Shown in pieces: positions 8,110-18,092 of a DNA stretch of 54,258 nt. Origin of the DNA: DASRFR01 sp035651455 (GTDB taxonomy: Bacteria; Acidobacteriota; Terriglobia; Terriglobales; Acidobacteriaceae); assembly GCA_035651455.1 (NCBI GenBank), contig DASRFR010000041.1:1-54258 (forward strand), read 5' to 3'. How positions within the stretch are numbered: the first letter of the stretch is position 1; every line of letters begins with the position of its first letter. A program made the position numbers and the translations under genes. The notes under the pieces were generated by a model. It was not told the origin of the DNA. It did not search any database and saw only the letters and a program-made list of their open reading frames with translations.

Positions 8110-8273
8110 GCGAAACCTCCTCGAAGGTGTTCCTGCTGCAACAGATTGCCCGTGCAGCGCGCATTTCCGGGGGAAAATGCAGCCCAAGGACTTTATTCGC
8201 CGGGAATGCTGCTGTCAACGCATGCAGCGAAATACGGAGGGAAAAAGAGAGAAATGCCAAAAATTAAGGATAC

Positions 8274-8349
8274 TGGTGGGCCCGCAAGGATTTGAACCTT
8301 GGACCAATGGATTATGAGTCCACTGCTCTAACCGCTGAGCTACGGGCCC
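8274..8349 (-). tRNA. tRNA with anticodon CAT, probably tRNA-Ile2 (lysidine-modified)
   Basis: A 76-nt cloverleaf with acceptor stem GGGCCCG/CGGGCCC, anticodon loop ACTCATAAT, T-arm GGTTCAAATCC, and an encoded CCA at 8274-8276. The sequence GTTAGAGCAG...GGACTCATAATCC.TTGGTC is closer to E. coli ileX than to elongator Met tRNAs, so it is probably the isoleucine tRNA whose C34 is converted to lysidine by TilS. Initiator features are absent. Assignment between Ile2 and elongator Met rests on my recollection of these sequences. Confidence 0.85.
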
Positions 8350-8579
8350 GCAGTATTTCCAGTCTCGCATAGCGGACCCGCCTCGACAACTCGCAATAAA
8401 CACTCCTGGCGCAAGCGTACTGGTCCTACGGAAGACCGTGTGAGCATGGCAAAACCGGAGCCGAAGGGTAAGAAGTAGCAGGCCGAGCGGACAGTGATTC
8501 ACAAACCGCAGGTGGGTGGCGGGGTCGTCCCCCGCCAGTTCATCAACATATTCGCTTGTGTACTGACCAACCCGCGCAT

Positions 8580-8996
8580 CTATGCCGCGCGTCGGAACCA
8601 ACGCCGGCCTGCTTTCACCTCGTTAGCATCAAAGTCGGTCATCGCGATAACCGCACTTTCATTGAGTGCCTGTCCACGAAACACGTGCGCGATTCCGCTG
8701 TCGCGGAAAGCAAGTAGCTCCGGAGCAATGGCAGCCATACCCGCCTGAATCACATCCAGGTCTCCGTGGGTGCTGAAGCTGACCGGCCGCCTGCCGTCTC
8801 CATCGTAGTCAGTCAATAGCGTGTAGCTGAGTATGAACGCGCCGTTGGCAATTGCCGCGATTGACGCCCGGCGCTTACTGCCCCAGCACAGGCCCGCAAT
8901 GACTCCAAACGCACCGATCGTAAGATAGTCAAGCAGCTTATGGGTTTTTGGAGTAATCGGTTTGGGAACAGGAAGTTGTCGAATTAAACCCAGCAT
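8580..8996 (-). CDS. Small membrane protein of unknown function
   Basis: 138 residues. A Pro-rich start (PVPKPITPKTH) is followed by two hydrophobic helices (about 25-37, YLTIGAFGVIAGLCW, and 45-62, AAIANGAFILSYTLL). A conserved-looking loop follows (TDYDGDGRRPVSFSTHGDLD), then an amphipathic segment PELLAFRDSGIAHVF and a basic end. The ATG at 8996 has GGAGG 7 bases upstream, so the start is well supported. I do not recognise the family and there is no operon partner. The 230 bases between it and tRNA-Ile2 hold a GC-rich hairpin (about 8516-8538) but no gene I can support. Confidence 0.7.
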   Translation of the reverse strand: MLGLIRQLPVPKPITPKTHKLLDYLTIGAFGVIAGLCWGSKRRASIAAIANGAFILSYTLLTDYDGDGRRPVSFSTHGDLDVIQAGMAAIAPELLAFRDSGIAHVFRGQALNESAVIAMTDFDANEVKAGRRWFRRAA

Positions 8997-8999
8997 TCT

Positions 9000-9384
9000 G
9001 GCCTCCGTGGATGGTTTGCCATTGGAAGCTAGCCACGCCGCACAAGTTGTCGTCTGGGCCGCATTTTCTGCGCGCGAACTCTGGTGATGCGCTCACATGC
9101 GAGTAACTGCACGTTCCAAGAACAAGTCTCCCGAACTCGATGGTTGCGACCGCGCGAACATCAGCATCGTCTTAAACTTCGCAGTTTCTCGGAGGTAAGA
9201 AGGTAAAGTTTTGTAAAACGTGCGACTCCTCCTCAGTACTCACATCCTTATCTGTCAGAATGTTGATTAATCAAGGGTTGCGATGCATTTTGCGGGCCCG
9301 TGCAGCAGCCTGCCAAAGCGCCTCAGCATCAGATGCTTCGCATGATTCGAAGCGGTGCTCGTCTCCAGGCCTGACCGGAGTTCT
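9000..9384. other. Intergenic region upstream of the RND efflux operon
   Basis: About 385 bases with no supported gene, holding the divergent promoter regions of the small membrane protein and the efflux operon. The only clear element is the 12-base perfect palindrome TTGATTAATCAA at 9263-9274, about 110 bases before the adaptor start. Confidence 0.5.
9263..9274. promoter_or_regulatory. Palindrome TTGATTAATCAA, possible operator of the efflux operon
   Basis: A perfect 12-base inverted repeat in an otherwise GC-rich region, located in the upstream region of the adaptor/pump operon. Repressors of drug pumps often bind such sites, but no regulator gene is adjacent. Confidence 0.3.
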
Positions 9385-10668
9385 ATGACAAAAACGGCAA
9401 CTTACGAATCCAGACCAGTTGGGGAGAAAAGCTCTGCTCACGCCGCTTCGCTCACATCGGCTGGAAGCTATGCACTGCCCGAAAAATCGATGTCTCCAAC
9501 AAAAAATGTTTCTTGGCTTGCAGCCTTGCTCCTCATCACTTTGAGCTGGAGCGTCGGTTGCAGTGGTGGTTCCGGAACCCGGCCGACGAGCGCCCGCGCA
9601 GCGGGTCCCCAAGCAATTCCCGTTGGCGTGGCTACGACTCAGCAGCGAGATTTCCCCGTGTATCTCACCGGGCTCGGTTCGGTGACCGCATATAAGACGG
9701 TGAGCGTGAAGAGCCGAGTCGACGGGCAGTTGGTGCAAGTGAATTTCAAGGAAGGACAAAACGTCAACCAGGGTCAGTTGCTGGCACTCATCGATCCCAG
9801 ACCTTACGAAGTAGCGCTCAGCCAGGCACAAGCGCAGCTCTTTAAGGACCAGGCCTCCTTACGGGATGCGCAGCTCAATTATCAGCGCTATAAGGATCTA
9901 CTGCAGCAGTCTGGAGCGATGTCGCAGCAGCAAGTGGATACACAGAAGGCAACCGCCGATCAGTTCGAAGGAGCGGTGCGATCCGATCAGGCCGCCATCG
10001 ACAACGCGAAACTGAATCTTGCGTATTGCCACATCACCGCGCCAATCGGCGGCCGCGTTGGCATACGGCTGGTCGATCCCGGGAACATGGTGCACGCATC
10101 AGACACTAACCCCATGCTGGTAATTACGCAATTACAACCCGTGGCCGTCTTGTTCACCCTGCCCGAAGATCAATTGCCGTCAGTTTCACAACACATGGCC
10201 CGAGGTGCCCTCCAGGTCGACGCTTACAGCCGCGACGATCAGACCAGGCTTGCAACCGGACAACTCCTGACCATCGACAACCAGATCGATCAGACCACGG
10301 GTACGGGTCGTTTAAAGGCGATTTTTGACAACCATGAAAACTCTCTCTGGCCAAACCAGTTTGTGAATGTGCGGCTACTGCTGGAGATTCGTAAAAACAG
10401 CACAATCGTGCCAGCCGCTGCCATCCAGCGGGGTCCTCAAGGCAGCTTTGTCTATGCGGTGAAGGCCGACAAGACGGTGCAGGTGCGGCCCGTGACAGTG
10501 GCCATGACCGAGGGAAATTCAACCGCTGTTTCCGCTGGATTGTCCCCCGGCGATATCGTGGTTACCGACGGACAAGACAAGTTGCAAGCGGGTACCAAGG
10601 TCGAGCCGAGAGCGGGAGGTACAGGGGCAAATCGTAGCGGCCAAACCGCCGCAAGCACGACGTCATGA
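9385..10668 (+). CDS. RND efflux periplasmic adaptor (membrane fusion protein, MdtA/AcrA-like)
   Basis: 427 residues. After an odd 35-residue N-terminal extension comes a hydrophobic signal (WLAALLLITLSWSVGC) ending in a lipobox-like SVGC, so it may be a lipoprotein. The barrel-sandwich part GQLVQVNFKEGQNVNQGQLLALIDPRPYE, the coiled-coil hairpin rich in Gln/Ala (about 145-215), and the C-terminal beta domain (NTIVPAAAIQ-like, DIVVTDGQDKLQAGTKV) follow the adaptor order. The start at 9385 has GGAG 5 bases upstream; ATG 9490 would give a more normal signal peptide. Its stop overlaps the start of the first pump gene by four bases (ATGA), so it is an operon. The adaptor joins the pump to a TolC-type channel. 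Confidence 0.93.
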   Translation: MTKTATYESRPVGEKSSAHAASLTSAGSYALPEKSMSPTKNVSWLAALLLITLSWSVGCSGGSGTRPTSARAAGPQAIPVGVATTQQRDFPVYLTGLGSVTAYKTVSVKSRVDGQLVQVNFKEGQNVNQGQLLALIDPRPYEVALSQAQAQLFKDQASLRDAQLNYQRYKDLLQQSGAMSQQQVDTQKATADQFEGAVRSDQAAIDNAKLNLAYCHITAPIGGRVGIRLVDPGNMVHASDTNPMLVITQLQPVAVLFTLPEDQLPSVSQHMARGALQVDAYSRDDQTRLATGQLLTIDNQIDQTTGTGRLKAIFDNHENSLWPNQFVNVRLLLEIRKNSTIVPAAAIQRGPQGSFVYAVKADKTVQVRPVTVAMTEGNSTAVSAGLSPGDIVVTDGQDKLQAGTKVEPRAGGTGANRSGQTAASTTS

Positions 10669-13600
10669 GTCCCTCAAGAATTTTTGTCTTGCGTCCTGTG
10701 GCGACCACCCTGCTCATGGTCGCCATATTGCTGGTCGGCATTGTTGCCTACCGGCAACTACCGGTGTCAGCCCTGCCGGAAGTCGATTATCCAACCATCC
10801 AGGTCCAGACTTTCTATCCGGGCGCTGATCCGGACGTAATGGCGTCGTCAGTCACTGCCCCGCTGGAGCGTCAATTTGGGCAGGTGCCGGGTCTGAGCCA
10901 GATGACATCCACAAGTTCCTTCGGATTGTCGCTGATCACGCTTCAATTCAACCTCGAGCAGAACATTGATGTGGCGGAACAGGAAGTGCAGGCGGCCATC
11001 AATGCCGGCAGCACCTATCTGCCGCGCGACCTACCCAATCCGCCCATTTACAGCAAGGTCAACCCTGCCGATGCGCCCATCCTTACTCTGGCACTCACCT
11101 CCGACACGCTGCCTCTGTCCAAGGTTGAGGATCTCGCGGACACCGCGCTGGCGCAGAAGATTTCGCAACTCACGGGTGTAGGCCTGGTTTCCATCAGCGG
11201 CGGGCAAAAGCCTGCCGTGCGGATCCAGGCAAATCCCACCGAGCTGGCCTCTTATGGCTTGAGCCTGGAAGATGTGCGTACGGCCATTGCGTCAGCCAAC
11301 GTCGACCAGGCAAAGGGTGTGCTGGACGGCCCGCGCCAGGCATACACCATCGGAGCCAACGATCAACTGCTTTCCAGCGCGCAGTACAAGCCCATCATCG
11401 TTGCGTACAGGAACGGCGCTCCGGTACGGCTCAGCGACGTTGCCAACGTGATCGATGGGGTGGAAAACTCGCAGCAAGCTGCGTGGATGAACCTCGTCCC
11501 GGCCGTGATCGTCAACATTCAGCGCCAACCGGGTGCGAATATTATCAGTGTCGTTGATCGAATAAAGAAGTTGCTGCCGACCTTGCAGTTATCACTCCCC
11601 TCTGCAGTGCGAGTGCAGATCCTTACCGATAGAACCCAAACCATTCGCGCTTCCGTGAAGGATGTGCAGTTCGAGCTGATGCTGACCATCGCCTTGGTAG
11701 TGATGGTCATCTTTCTGTTCCTGCGGAACCTGTCCGCAACCGTAATTCCAAGCGTGGCGGTGCCGCTTTCGTTGGTGGGTACCTTCGCGGTGATGTATCT
11801 GCTGGGCTACAGCTTGAACAACCTCACCCTGATGGCACTGACCATATCGACAGGATTCGTGGTTGACGACGCCATCGTCATGATTGAGAACATCGATCGA
11901 TTCCTCGAAGAGGGAGACTCCCCGCTTGACGCTGCGCTGAAGGGATCGGGGCAGATCGGATTCACGATTATCTCGTTGACCGTGTCGCTCATCGCCGTAC
12001 TGATTCCGCTTCTGTTTATGGGCGACGTCGTCGGCAGGCTGTTCAGGGAATTCGCCGTCACTCTCGCGGTCACGATCCTGGTCTCTGCGGCGGTGTCTCT
12101 GACCTTAACTCCCATGATGTCGGCAAAGCTCCTGAAGCGCCAGGATCGCGCCCGGCAGAGCCGCTTCTACCGGGTAACCGAGGATTTCTATGACCGTGTC
12201 ATCCGGTTCTATGGCCGCACTCTGAAGTTCGTCCTGCGACATCAAACGACAACGTTGCTCATCACGGCAGGCACGCTGGTGCTCACGTTGCTTTTATATG
12301 TGGTAGTGCCAAAAGGTTTTTTCCCGGTGCAGGACACTGGCGTGATCCTCGGCATATCTGCGGCCCCCGAAAATGTTTCCTTCGATGCCATGGCAAAACG
12401 GCAGCAGGCACTCTCCTCCGTCATCCTGAAAGATCCGGATGTGGAGAGCCTTTCTTCTTTTATTGGGGTGGACGGGATCAACACCACACCCAACAGCGGA
12501 CGTATTCAGATCAACCTGAAATCACGGGATGAACGCAGCGACTCGGCGTCTGAGGTTATTCGCCGGCTGCAGCCTGAGCTGGCGCAGGTTGAAGGGATCA
12601 CGCTCTACATGCAACCTGTGCAGGATCTAACGGTTGAGGATCGTGTCAGCCGGACACAGTACCAGTACACGATGGAAGACGCGGATGCCGCGGAACTGGC
12701 GAGTTGGGCGCCGAAGCTGGTTGAGAAGCTGCGCACATACCCAGAGATGCGGGATGTCGCGAGTGACGAGGAGAACAATGGGCTCCGTGCGGACCTGGTA
12801 ATCGATCGAGATACAGCGTCGCGTCTTGGCATTTTGCCGCAGGCCATCGACGATACACTTTACGACGCTTTCGGCCAGCGCCAAATCTCGACGATGTTCA
12901 CGCAACTCAATCAGTATCATGTAGTGCTCGAGGTTGACCCACAATTCCGTCAAAATCCGGACGCGCTGACAGACATCTACGTGAAATCGAGCACGGGTTC
13001 GCAGGTCCCGCTGGCATCGTTCAGTCATTTCCGGCCCTCGAATAGTCCACTGGCCGTTAATCACCAGGGACAATTTCCGGTGGTGACTCTGTCCTTCAAT
13101 CTGGCGCCAGGGGTTTCGCTGGGCGAGGCGACAAAAAGAATTGATGAGGCGGAGAAGGAAATCAGGCTTCCGAACAGTATTCATACAAGCTTTCAAGGCA
13201 CGGCCGCGGCTTTCCGGAATTCGCTTTCGACTGAACCCTGGCTGATCCTCGCTGCCGTCATCACTGTCTACATCGTGCTGGGCGTGCTGTACGAAAGCTA
13301 TATTCACCCCATTACGATCCTGTCTACGTTGCCTTCCGCCGGCGTCGGAGCACTACTCGCGTTACTGATCACGGGAAATGATCTGGGCGTGGTGGCGCTG
13401 ATCGGAATCATCTTGCTGATCGGCATCGTGAAGAAGAATGCCATCATGATGATCGACTTTGCTTTGGAAGCGGAACGCGAAGAGCACAAGCCACCCGAAG
13501 AAGCGATCTACCAGGCCAGTCTTCTCCGCTTCCGACCGATCATGATGACCACCATGGCGGCGCTCCTCGGCGGATTACCTCTTGCTTTAGGTTCCGGCAC

Positions 13601-13790
13601 TGGTTCAGAACTGCGGCGTCCCTTGGGAATCACCATTGTTGGTGGGCTGATTCTTAGCCAGATGCTGACGCTCTATACCACACCGGTCGTCTATCTCTGG
13701 TTCGATCGGCTGGCGCAGCGCTTCTCGAGATACCGCATCGGTAACAAAATCGAAGTGCCTGCCGAGGAGCACGGGGTCCCGGCGGATTAA
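10665..13790 (+). CDS. RND multidrug efflux pump, MdtB-like (first paralogue)
   Basis: 1041 residues, the usual HAE1/AcrB family length. The start MSPSRIFVLRPVATTLLM forms the first transmembrane helix. The proton-relay Asp pair is present in TGFVVDDAIVMIENI (TM4), with LGGLPLALGSGTGSELRRPLG-type motifs near the end. Twelve transmembrane segments flank two large periplasmic loops. The pump exchanges protons for amphiphilic drugs or lipids through the adaptor encoded just upstream. It overlaps the adaptor by four bases and is followed by its paralogue after three bases, so adaptor-pump-pump is one operon, as in mdtABC. No TolC homologue is in the window. Confidence 0.95.
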   Translation: MSPSRIFVLRPVATTLLMVAILLVGIVAYRQLPVSALPEVDYPTIQVQTFYPGADPDVMASSVTAPLERQFGQVPGLSQMTSTSSFGLSLITLQFNLEQNIDVAEQEVQAAINAGSTYLPRDLPNPPIYSKVNPADAPILTLALTSDTLPLSKVEDLADTALAQKISQLTGVGLVSISGGQKPAVRIQANPTELASYGLSLEDVRTAIASANVDQAKGVLDGPRQAYTIGANDQLLSSAQYKPIIVAYRNGAPVRLSDVANVIDGVENSQQAAWMNLVPAVIVNIQRQPGANIISVVDRIKKLLPTLQLSLPSAVRVQILTDRTQTIRASVKDVQFELMLTIALVVMVIFLFLRNLSATVIPSVAVPLSLVGTFAVMYLLGYSLNNLTLMALTISTGFVVDDAIVMIENIDRFLEEGDSPLDAALKGSGQIGFTIISLTVSLIAVLIPLLFMGDVVGRLFREFAVTLAVTILVSAAVSLTLTPMMSAKLLKRQDRARQSRFYRVTEDFYDRVIRFYGRTLKFVLRHQTTTLLITAGTLVLTLLLYVVVPKGFFPVQDTGVILGISAAPENVSFDAMAKRQQALSSVILKDPDVESLSSFIGVDGINTTPNSGRIQINLKSRDERSDSASEVIRRLQPELAQVEGITLYMQPVQDLTVEDRVSRTQYQYTMEDADAAELASWAPKLVEKLRTYPEMRDVASDEENNGLRADLVIDRDTASRLGILPQAIDDTLYDAFGQRQISTMFTQLNQYHVVLEVDPQFRQNPDALTDIYVKSSTGSQVPLASFSHFRPSNSPLAVNHQGQFPVVTLSFNLAPGVSLGEATKRIDEAEKEIRLPNSIHTSFQGTAAAFRNSLSTEPWLILAAVITVYIVLGVLYESYIHPITILSTLPSAGVGALLALLITGNDLGVVALIGIILLIGIVKKNAIMMIDFALEAEREEHKPPEEAIYQASLLRFRPIMMTTMAALLGGLPLALGSGTGSELRRPLGITIVGGLILSQMLTLYTTPVVYLWFDRLAQRFSRYRIGNKIEVPAEEHGVPAD

Positions 13791-13793
13791 GCC

Positions 13794-16700
13794 ATGAACA
13801 TTTCCGCCCCCTTTATCAAGCGGCCGATCGGCACATCATTGCTGGCGCTAGCTCTCCTCATGGCCGGGGCGCTTGCCTTCAACTTTCTTCCGGTAGCGCC
13901 GCTTCCCCAGGTTGAATTCCCCGTTATCCAGGTCTCCGGTGGGCTGCCGGGCGCGAGCCCGGAAACTATGGCCTCCGCCGTAGCTACGCCGCTCGAGCGG
14001 CAATTTGGCAGGATTGCCGGGGTCAACCAGATGACCTCCACGAGCCAGTTGGGTTCTACCAGCATTGTTCTGCAATTCGATCTCAACCGCAACATCGATG
14101 CCGCTGCTCGTGACGTGCAGGCTGCCATCAACGCTGCCCGCAGCCAGCTTCCGGCAAACCTGCCGCAGAATCCGTCGTACCGGAAGGTAAATCCTGCCGA
14201 TGCACCAATCCTGATTCTTGCGATGACCTCCGATACAGTCACCCTGCCTCGGATCTACGATGCCGCAGACTCCATACTGTCGCAGAAGCTCGCGCAGGTG
14301 ACGGGTGTGGGGCAGGTATTCGTTGGCGGAGGCGCGCGGCCCGCAGTCCGCGCGGAGGTGAATCCCACTCTCGTCAACAAGCTTGGAATCGGGCTCACAC
14401 AAATTGCGAGTGCTCTCGGGCTGGCGAATGCAAACCGGCCTAAGGGCGAGTTGTCCAACCCTGTCAATGCCTGGACTATTACCGACAACGACCAGATTTT
14501 TCGTGCGGATCAATATCGCAATCTGATCGTCGGCTACAACCAGACCAATGGGGCGGCAGTGCGTTTGGGAGATGTTGCCCAGGTGGACGACTCGGTAGAA
14601 GACATCCGCAATGTGGGCTTGGCAAACGGTAAGCCGGCGGTGCTGATGATCGTCTTCCGTCAACCGGGAGCGAACATTATCGATACCGTCGACCGCGTGC
14701 GCTCCCTCATGCCGCAGTTGCAGTCCTCGATCTCGCCCGCCATCAACCTCAGCATTGTGCTGGATCGCACCACGACGATTCGCGCTTCGGTTCACGACAT
14801 TGAAGGGACCTTGATTATTTCGATTCTGCTGGTCATCTTCGTCGTGTTCGTTTTTCTGCGCACCGTTCGGGCCACAGTGATCCCCAGTGTCGCCGTACCG
14901 CTCTCGCTCATCGGGACTTTCGGCGTGATGTACCTGCTGGGCTTCAGTCTCGATAACTTGTCACTAATGGCGCTGGCGATCTCGACGGGGTTTGTCGTTG
15001 ACGATGCCATTGTCGTTCTCGAAAACATCACGCGCTACCTGGAGCGCGGTATGCCGCCGGTGCAAGCGGCCTTTCGCGGAGCGCGCGAGATCGGCTTTAC
15101 CGTGCTTTCCATGAGCACTTCGCTGGTCGCGGTGTTCATCCCCATTCTGCTGATGGGTGGGATAGTCGGCAGGCTATTTCGCGAATTCGCCGTCACTCTG
15201 AGCGTGGCAATTGGTACCTCGCTCGTGGTTTCTCTCACCACCACTCCTACCATGTGCGCCAAATTTCTTAAGCCTCTCGGTGAAGAGAAGCATGGCAGGT
15301 TCTATCGATGGAGTGAAAGCATTTTCAACCGCGTTCATCTCGGATACCAGCACAGTTTGAAGTGGGTGCTGCGGCACCAGCCGCTTACATTATTCGTGAC
15401 GATCGCGACTGCCGCCTTGAGCGTCTACCTTTACGTGATTGTTCCCAAAGGCTTCTTCCCGCAGCAGGATACCGGCCGTATCGTGGGGTCGGTGCAGGCG
15501 TCGCAAGACATCTCCTTCGATGCGATGAAGACGAAGATGCAGCAGTACGTGGACATTGTTCGCGAGGATCCCGCCGTCAATACGGTGATGGGATTTGCGG
15601 GCGGCAATACTGCGTCAAACCAGGGCCGGTTCTTTCTGACGTTGAAGCCTCTGGAAGAGCGGAAGGTGACGGCAGACCAGGTGATCGGACGCCTCCGCCG
15701 AAAACTCGCGGTGATCCCGGGCGCCACACTATATTTGCAATCGGCTCAGGATCTGACGATTGGTGGGCGGCAAAGCAATGCGCAATTCCAATACACACTG
15801 CAGGGCGAAAACCTGAGCGAGTTGAATTCGTGGGCTCCACGGCTGCTCGCGAAGATGCGCACCCTGGCGTCGCTTCGTGACGTAAACAGTGATCAGCAGA
15901 ATCGTGGGCTCGAAGCGCGAGTCGTCGTCGACCGTGACACCGCCTCGCGGCTCGGAGTCAGCACGCAGGCCATCGATACCGCGCTGTACCAGGCTTTTGG
16001 GCAAGCGCAAGTATCGACGATGTACCGACCCCTGAACCAATACCACGTGGTTATGGAAGTGGAACCGCGGTTTTATCAGAGCCCGGATGCGCTGGAGAAC
16101 ATCTATGTTCCCGGCGGCAATGGAACCCAGGTGCCGCTTTCGGCATTCACGCATTACGAGTCATCGAATACGGCGCTGGCGGTAAACCACCAGGGGCAGT
16201 TTCCGTCGGTTACGATCTCGTTCAATCTTGCACCGGGCATCTCACTGGGACAGGCTACCCGCGACATAGAGAATATCCAGCGGCAAATCGGGTTTCCGGG
16301 CACCATTCATGCCAGCTTTCAGGGAACTGCGGCTGCCTTTCAAGAGTCGCTCTCGAATGAATGGGTGCTGATCATTACTGCTTTGCTTGCGGTTTACATC
16401 GTTCTCGGCATTCTCTACGAGAGCTATGTCCACCCGATCACAATTCTCTCCACGCTCCCGTCTGCCGGAGTGGGAGCGTTACTCGCGCTCTTGATTACAC
16501 ATAACGAGTTGAACGTGATTGGCACCATCGGCATCATCCTGCTGATTGGCATTGTGAAAAAGAACGCCATCATGATGATCGATTTCGCTCTCGATGCAGA
16601 GCGGCGGGAAGGGAGGAACTCCGCGGATTCTATTTATGACGCCTGCGTACTGAGGTTTCGTCCCATTATGATGACCACCGCGGCCGCGCTGCTCGGGGCT

Positions 16701-16916
16701 CTGCCTTTGGCTGTCGGTACCGGAACTGGATCGGAACTCCATCGGCCGCTTGGGATGACAATTGTCGGCGGGTTGATCGTAAGCCAGGCTCTGACGCTGT
16801 ATACCACGCCAGTAGTCTATTTGTACTTGGATCGGCTGCGCTTATGGGCTGGAGCACGGCGACGAGCCAAACAAGCGAGAATCAGTCTCTCCCCACGGCC
16901 GCATCCTGCTGACTGA
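13794..16916 (+). CDS. RND multidrug efflux pump, MdtC-like (second paralogue)
   Basis: 1040 residues, clearly a paralogue of the preceding gene. The same features occur in the same order: N-terminal helix, GFVVDDAIVVLENI with the Asp pair in TM4, KNAIMMIDFALDAER near TM10-11, and a C-terminal membrane bundle. In the mdtABC precedent the B and C pumps form a heterotrimer. The close parallel here suggests the same. The tail is short and basic (ARRRAKQARISLSPRPH). The gene ends 13 bases from the convergent YihY gene. Confidence 0.95.
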   Translation: MNISAPFIKRPIGTSLLALALLMAGALAFNFLPVAPLPQVEFPVIQVSGGLPGASPETMASAVATPLERQFGRIAGVNQMTSTSQLGSTSIVLQFDLNRNIDAAARDVQAAINAARSQLPANLPQNPSYRKVNPADAPILILAMTSDTVTLPRIYDAADSILSQKLAQVTGVGQVFVGGGARPAVRAEVNPTLVNKLGIGLTQIASALGLANANRPKGELSNPVNAWTITDNDQIFRADQYRNLIVGYNQTNGAAVRLGDVAQVDDSVEDIRNVGLANGKPAVLMIVFRQPGANIIDTVDRVRSLMPQLQSSISPAINLSIVLDRTTTIRASVHDIEGTLIISILLVIFVVFVFLRTVRATVIPSVAVPLSLIGTFGVMYLLGFSLDNLSLMALAISTGFVVDDAIVVLENITRYLERGMPPVQAAFRGAREIGFTVLSMSTSLVAVFIPILLMGGIVGRLFREFAVTLSVAIGTSLVVSLTTTPTMCAKFLKPLGEEKHGRFYRWSESIFNRVHLGYQHSLKWVLRHQPLTLFVTIATAALSVYLYVIVPKGFFPQQDTGRIVGSVQASQDISFDAMKTKMQQYVDIVREDPAVNTVMGFAGGNTASNQGRFFLTLKPLEERKVTADQVIGRLRRKLAVIPGATLYLQSAQDLTIGGRQSNAQFQYTLQGENLSELNSWAPRLLAKMRTLASLRDVNSDQQNRGLEARVVVDRDTASRLGVSTQAIDTALYQAFGQAQVSTMYRPLNQYHVVMEVEPRFYQSPDALENIYVPGGNGTQVPLSAFTHYESSNTALAVNHQGQFPSVTISFNLAPGISLGQATRDIENIQRQIGFPGTIHASFQGTAAAFQESLSNEWVLIITALLAVYIVLGILYESYVHPITILSTLPSAGVGALLALLITHNELNVIGTIGIILLIGIVKKNAIMMIDFALDAERREGRNSADSIYDACVLRFRPIMMTTAAALLGALPLAVGTGTGSELHRPLGMTIVGGLIVSQALTLYTTPVVYLYLDRLRLWAGARRRAKQARISLSPRPHPAD

Positions 16917-16929
16917 GTGCTTCCGCAGA

Positions 16930-17880
16930 TTACGCCGCCTTGTCGGCGGTCGACTCCTTCTCACCTTCTGCTTTTGCTTCCGGATGACCGTGTTCTGCGG
17001 CCGCGTGCTCGATCTCCGAATTTGTTTCCCCACCAATGAGGAAGGCTAAGCCGGTCACGTAGAACCAAAGTAGCAGGATAATAACGGCGCCAAGTGATCC
17101 GTAAGTCCGGCTGTAGCTGTTGAAGAAGTGCAGGTACATTCGCATGGCGAACGAGGCCAGAATCCACAGGCCAACGCCAACCACCGAACCGGGGGTGATC
17201 CAATACCAGTGTTGCTCGCGCACATCCGGCGCAAAGTAATAAATAAGCGCGAACGACAATATGATGAAACAAAGGGCGGCTACATACTGAAGGATCTTCC
17301 AGCCGACGACAAAGACCGGGCCCATGCCGAATTTCGCTCCAAGAAAAGGAGCGAGCCAGCCGCCTAGTAGAACGATGGCCAGCGCGGCCAGTACCAGTAC
17401 GGAAATGGCAATCGTTAATCCGATTGCTACCAGGTGGACCTTAATCCAGGATCTGGACTCCCTGACGCCGTACGCTTCGTCCAGCACCGAGATCATGGTG
17501 GTCATACCGCCGGACGCGCTCCACAGTGCGAAGAGCAAGCCGAACGTCAGTTTTCCGCTACCTGTATTATTAGCAACCTCGGTGATCGTCTTGGTAACAA
17601 GCTGATACGCAGCCGGCGGCAAGACTTGGGAGAGATGAAAAAACAAGTTACTCTTCAGCTCCGTGCCTCGAGAGGCAAAAAGTCCGAACAAGGCCAGCAG
17701 GAAAAGTAATAACGGAAAGATTGAAAGCAGAAAGTTGTAAGCCAGTTCGGAAGCGCGGCCGAGCACATTGTCTTCATTGATTTGCTGCCACACCCGTTTG
17801 GCGAGATCCCGCTTGCTGAGGCCGCCAAGTTGCCATATGGACGCGATTTGCTGATCGGTGTTGAGCATAGATTTGGTCAT
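16930..17880 (-). CDS. YihY/BrkB-family inner-membrane protein
   Basis: 316 residues with about six transmembrane helices. The family signature is visible: the N-terminal NEDNVLGRASELAYNFLLSIFPLLLF, the SASGGMTTMISVLDEAYG stretch (often ...ALWSAS.G...), and the last helix region SYSRTYGSLGAVIILLLWFYVTG. The C-terminus is an acidic, Glu/Ala-rich cytoplasmic tail. The family is often called 'ribonuclease BN', a label known to be wrong; its role is not settled (transport or envelope integrity). It starts at ATG 17880 (a second ATG is at 17868). Confidence 0.9.
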   Translation of the reverse strand: MTKSMLNTDQQIASIWQLGGLSKRDLAKRVWQQINEDNVLGRASELAYNFLLSIFPLLLFLLALFGLFASRGTELKSNLFFHLSQVLPPAAYQLVTKTITEVANNTGSGKLTFGLLFALWSASGGMTTMISVLDEAYGVRESRSWIKVHLVAIGLTIAISVLVLAALAIVLLGGWLAPFLGAKFGMGPVFVVGWKILQYVAALCFIILSFALIYYFAPDVREQHWYWITPGSVVGVGLWILASFAMRMYLHFFNSYSRTYGSLGAVIILLLWFYVTGLAFLIGGETNSEIEHAAAEHGHPEAKAEGEKESTADKAA

Positions 17881-18092
17881 GATCGACGACTTTGGTGGCC
17901 ATTGCGATTCGCCGGAATCGGTCAGCGTTGCCTGTCCGATCGGGGGGAGGGGAGAGGATTGCGCTGACCAGCACCTCTAGACAGGCCCTGTATTCTGTTC
18001 TGACCATTACCTTTGTACCGGAACCCGCCATTCTGGCTCGCCCCATTGCACCGGGGAAGGTATACTGCTACAAGTGGTGACCGAGGCGTAAT

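Noticed and set aside
8446..8478. Ten-codon frame MAKPEPKGKK after tRNA-Ile2
   Set aside because: It is too short, without a clear ribosome site or neighbour, to call a gene.
13848..14795. 315-codon minus-strand frame inside the second pump gene
   Set aside because: It is a shadow of the RND gene; its translation has no recognisable domain.
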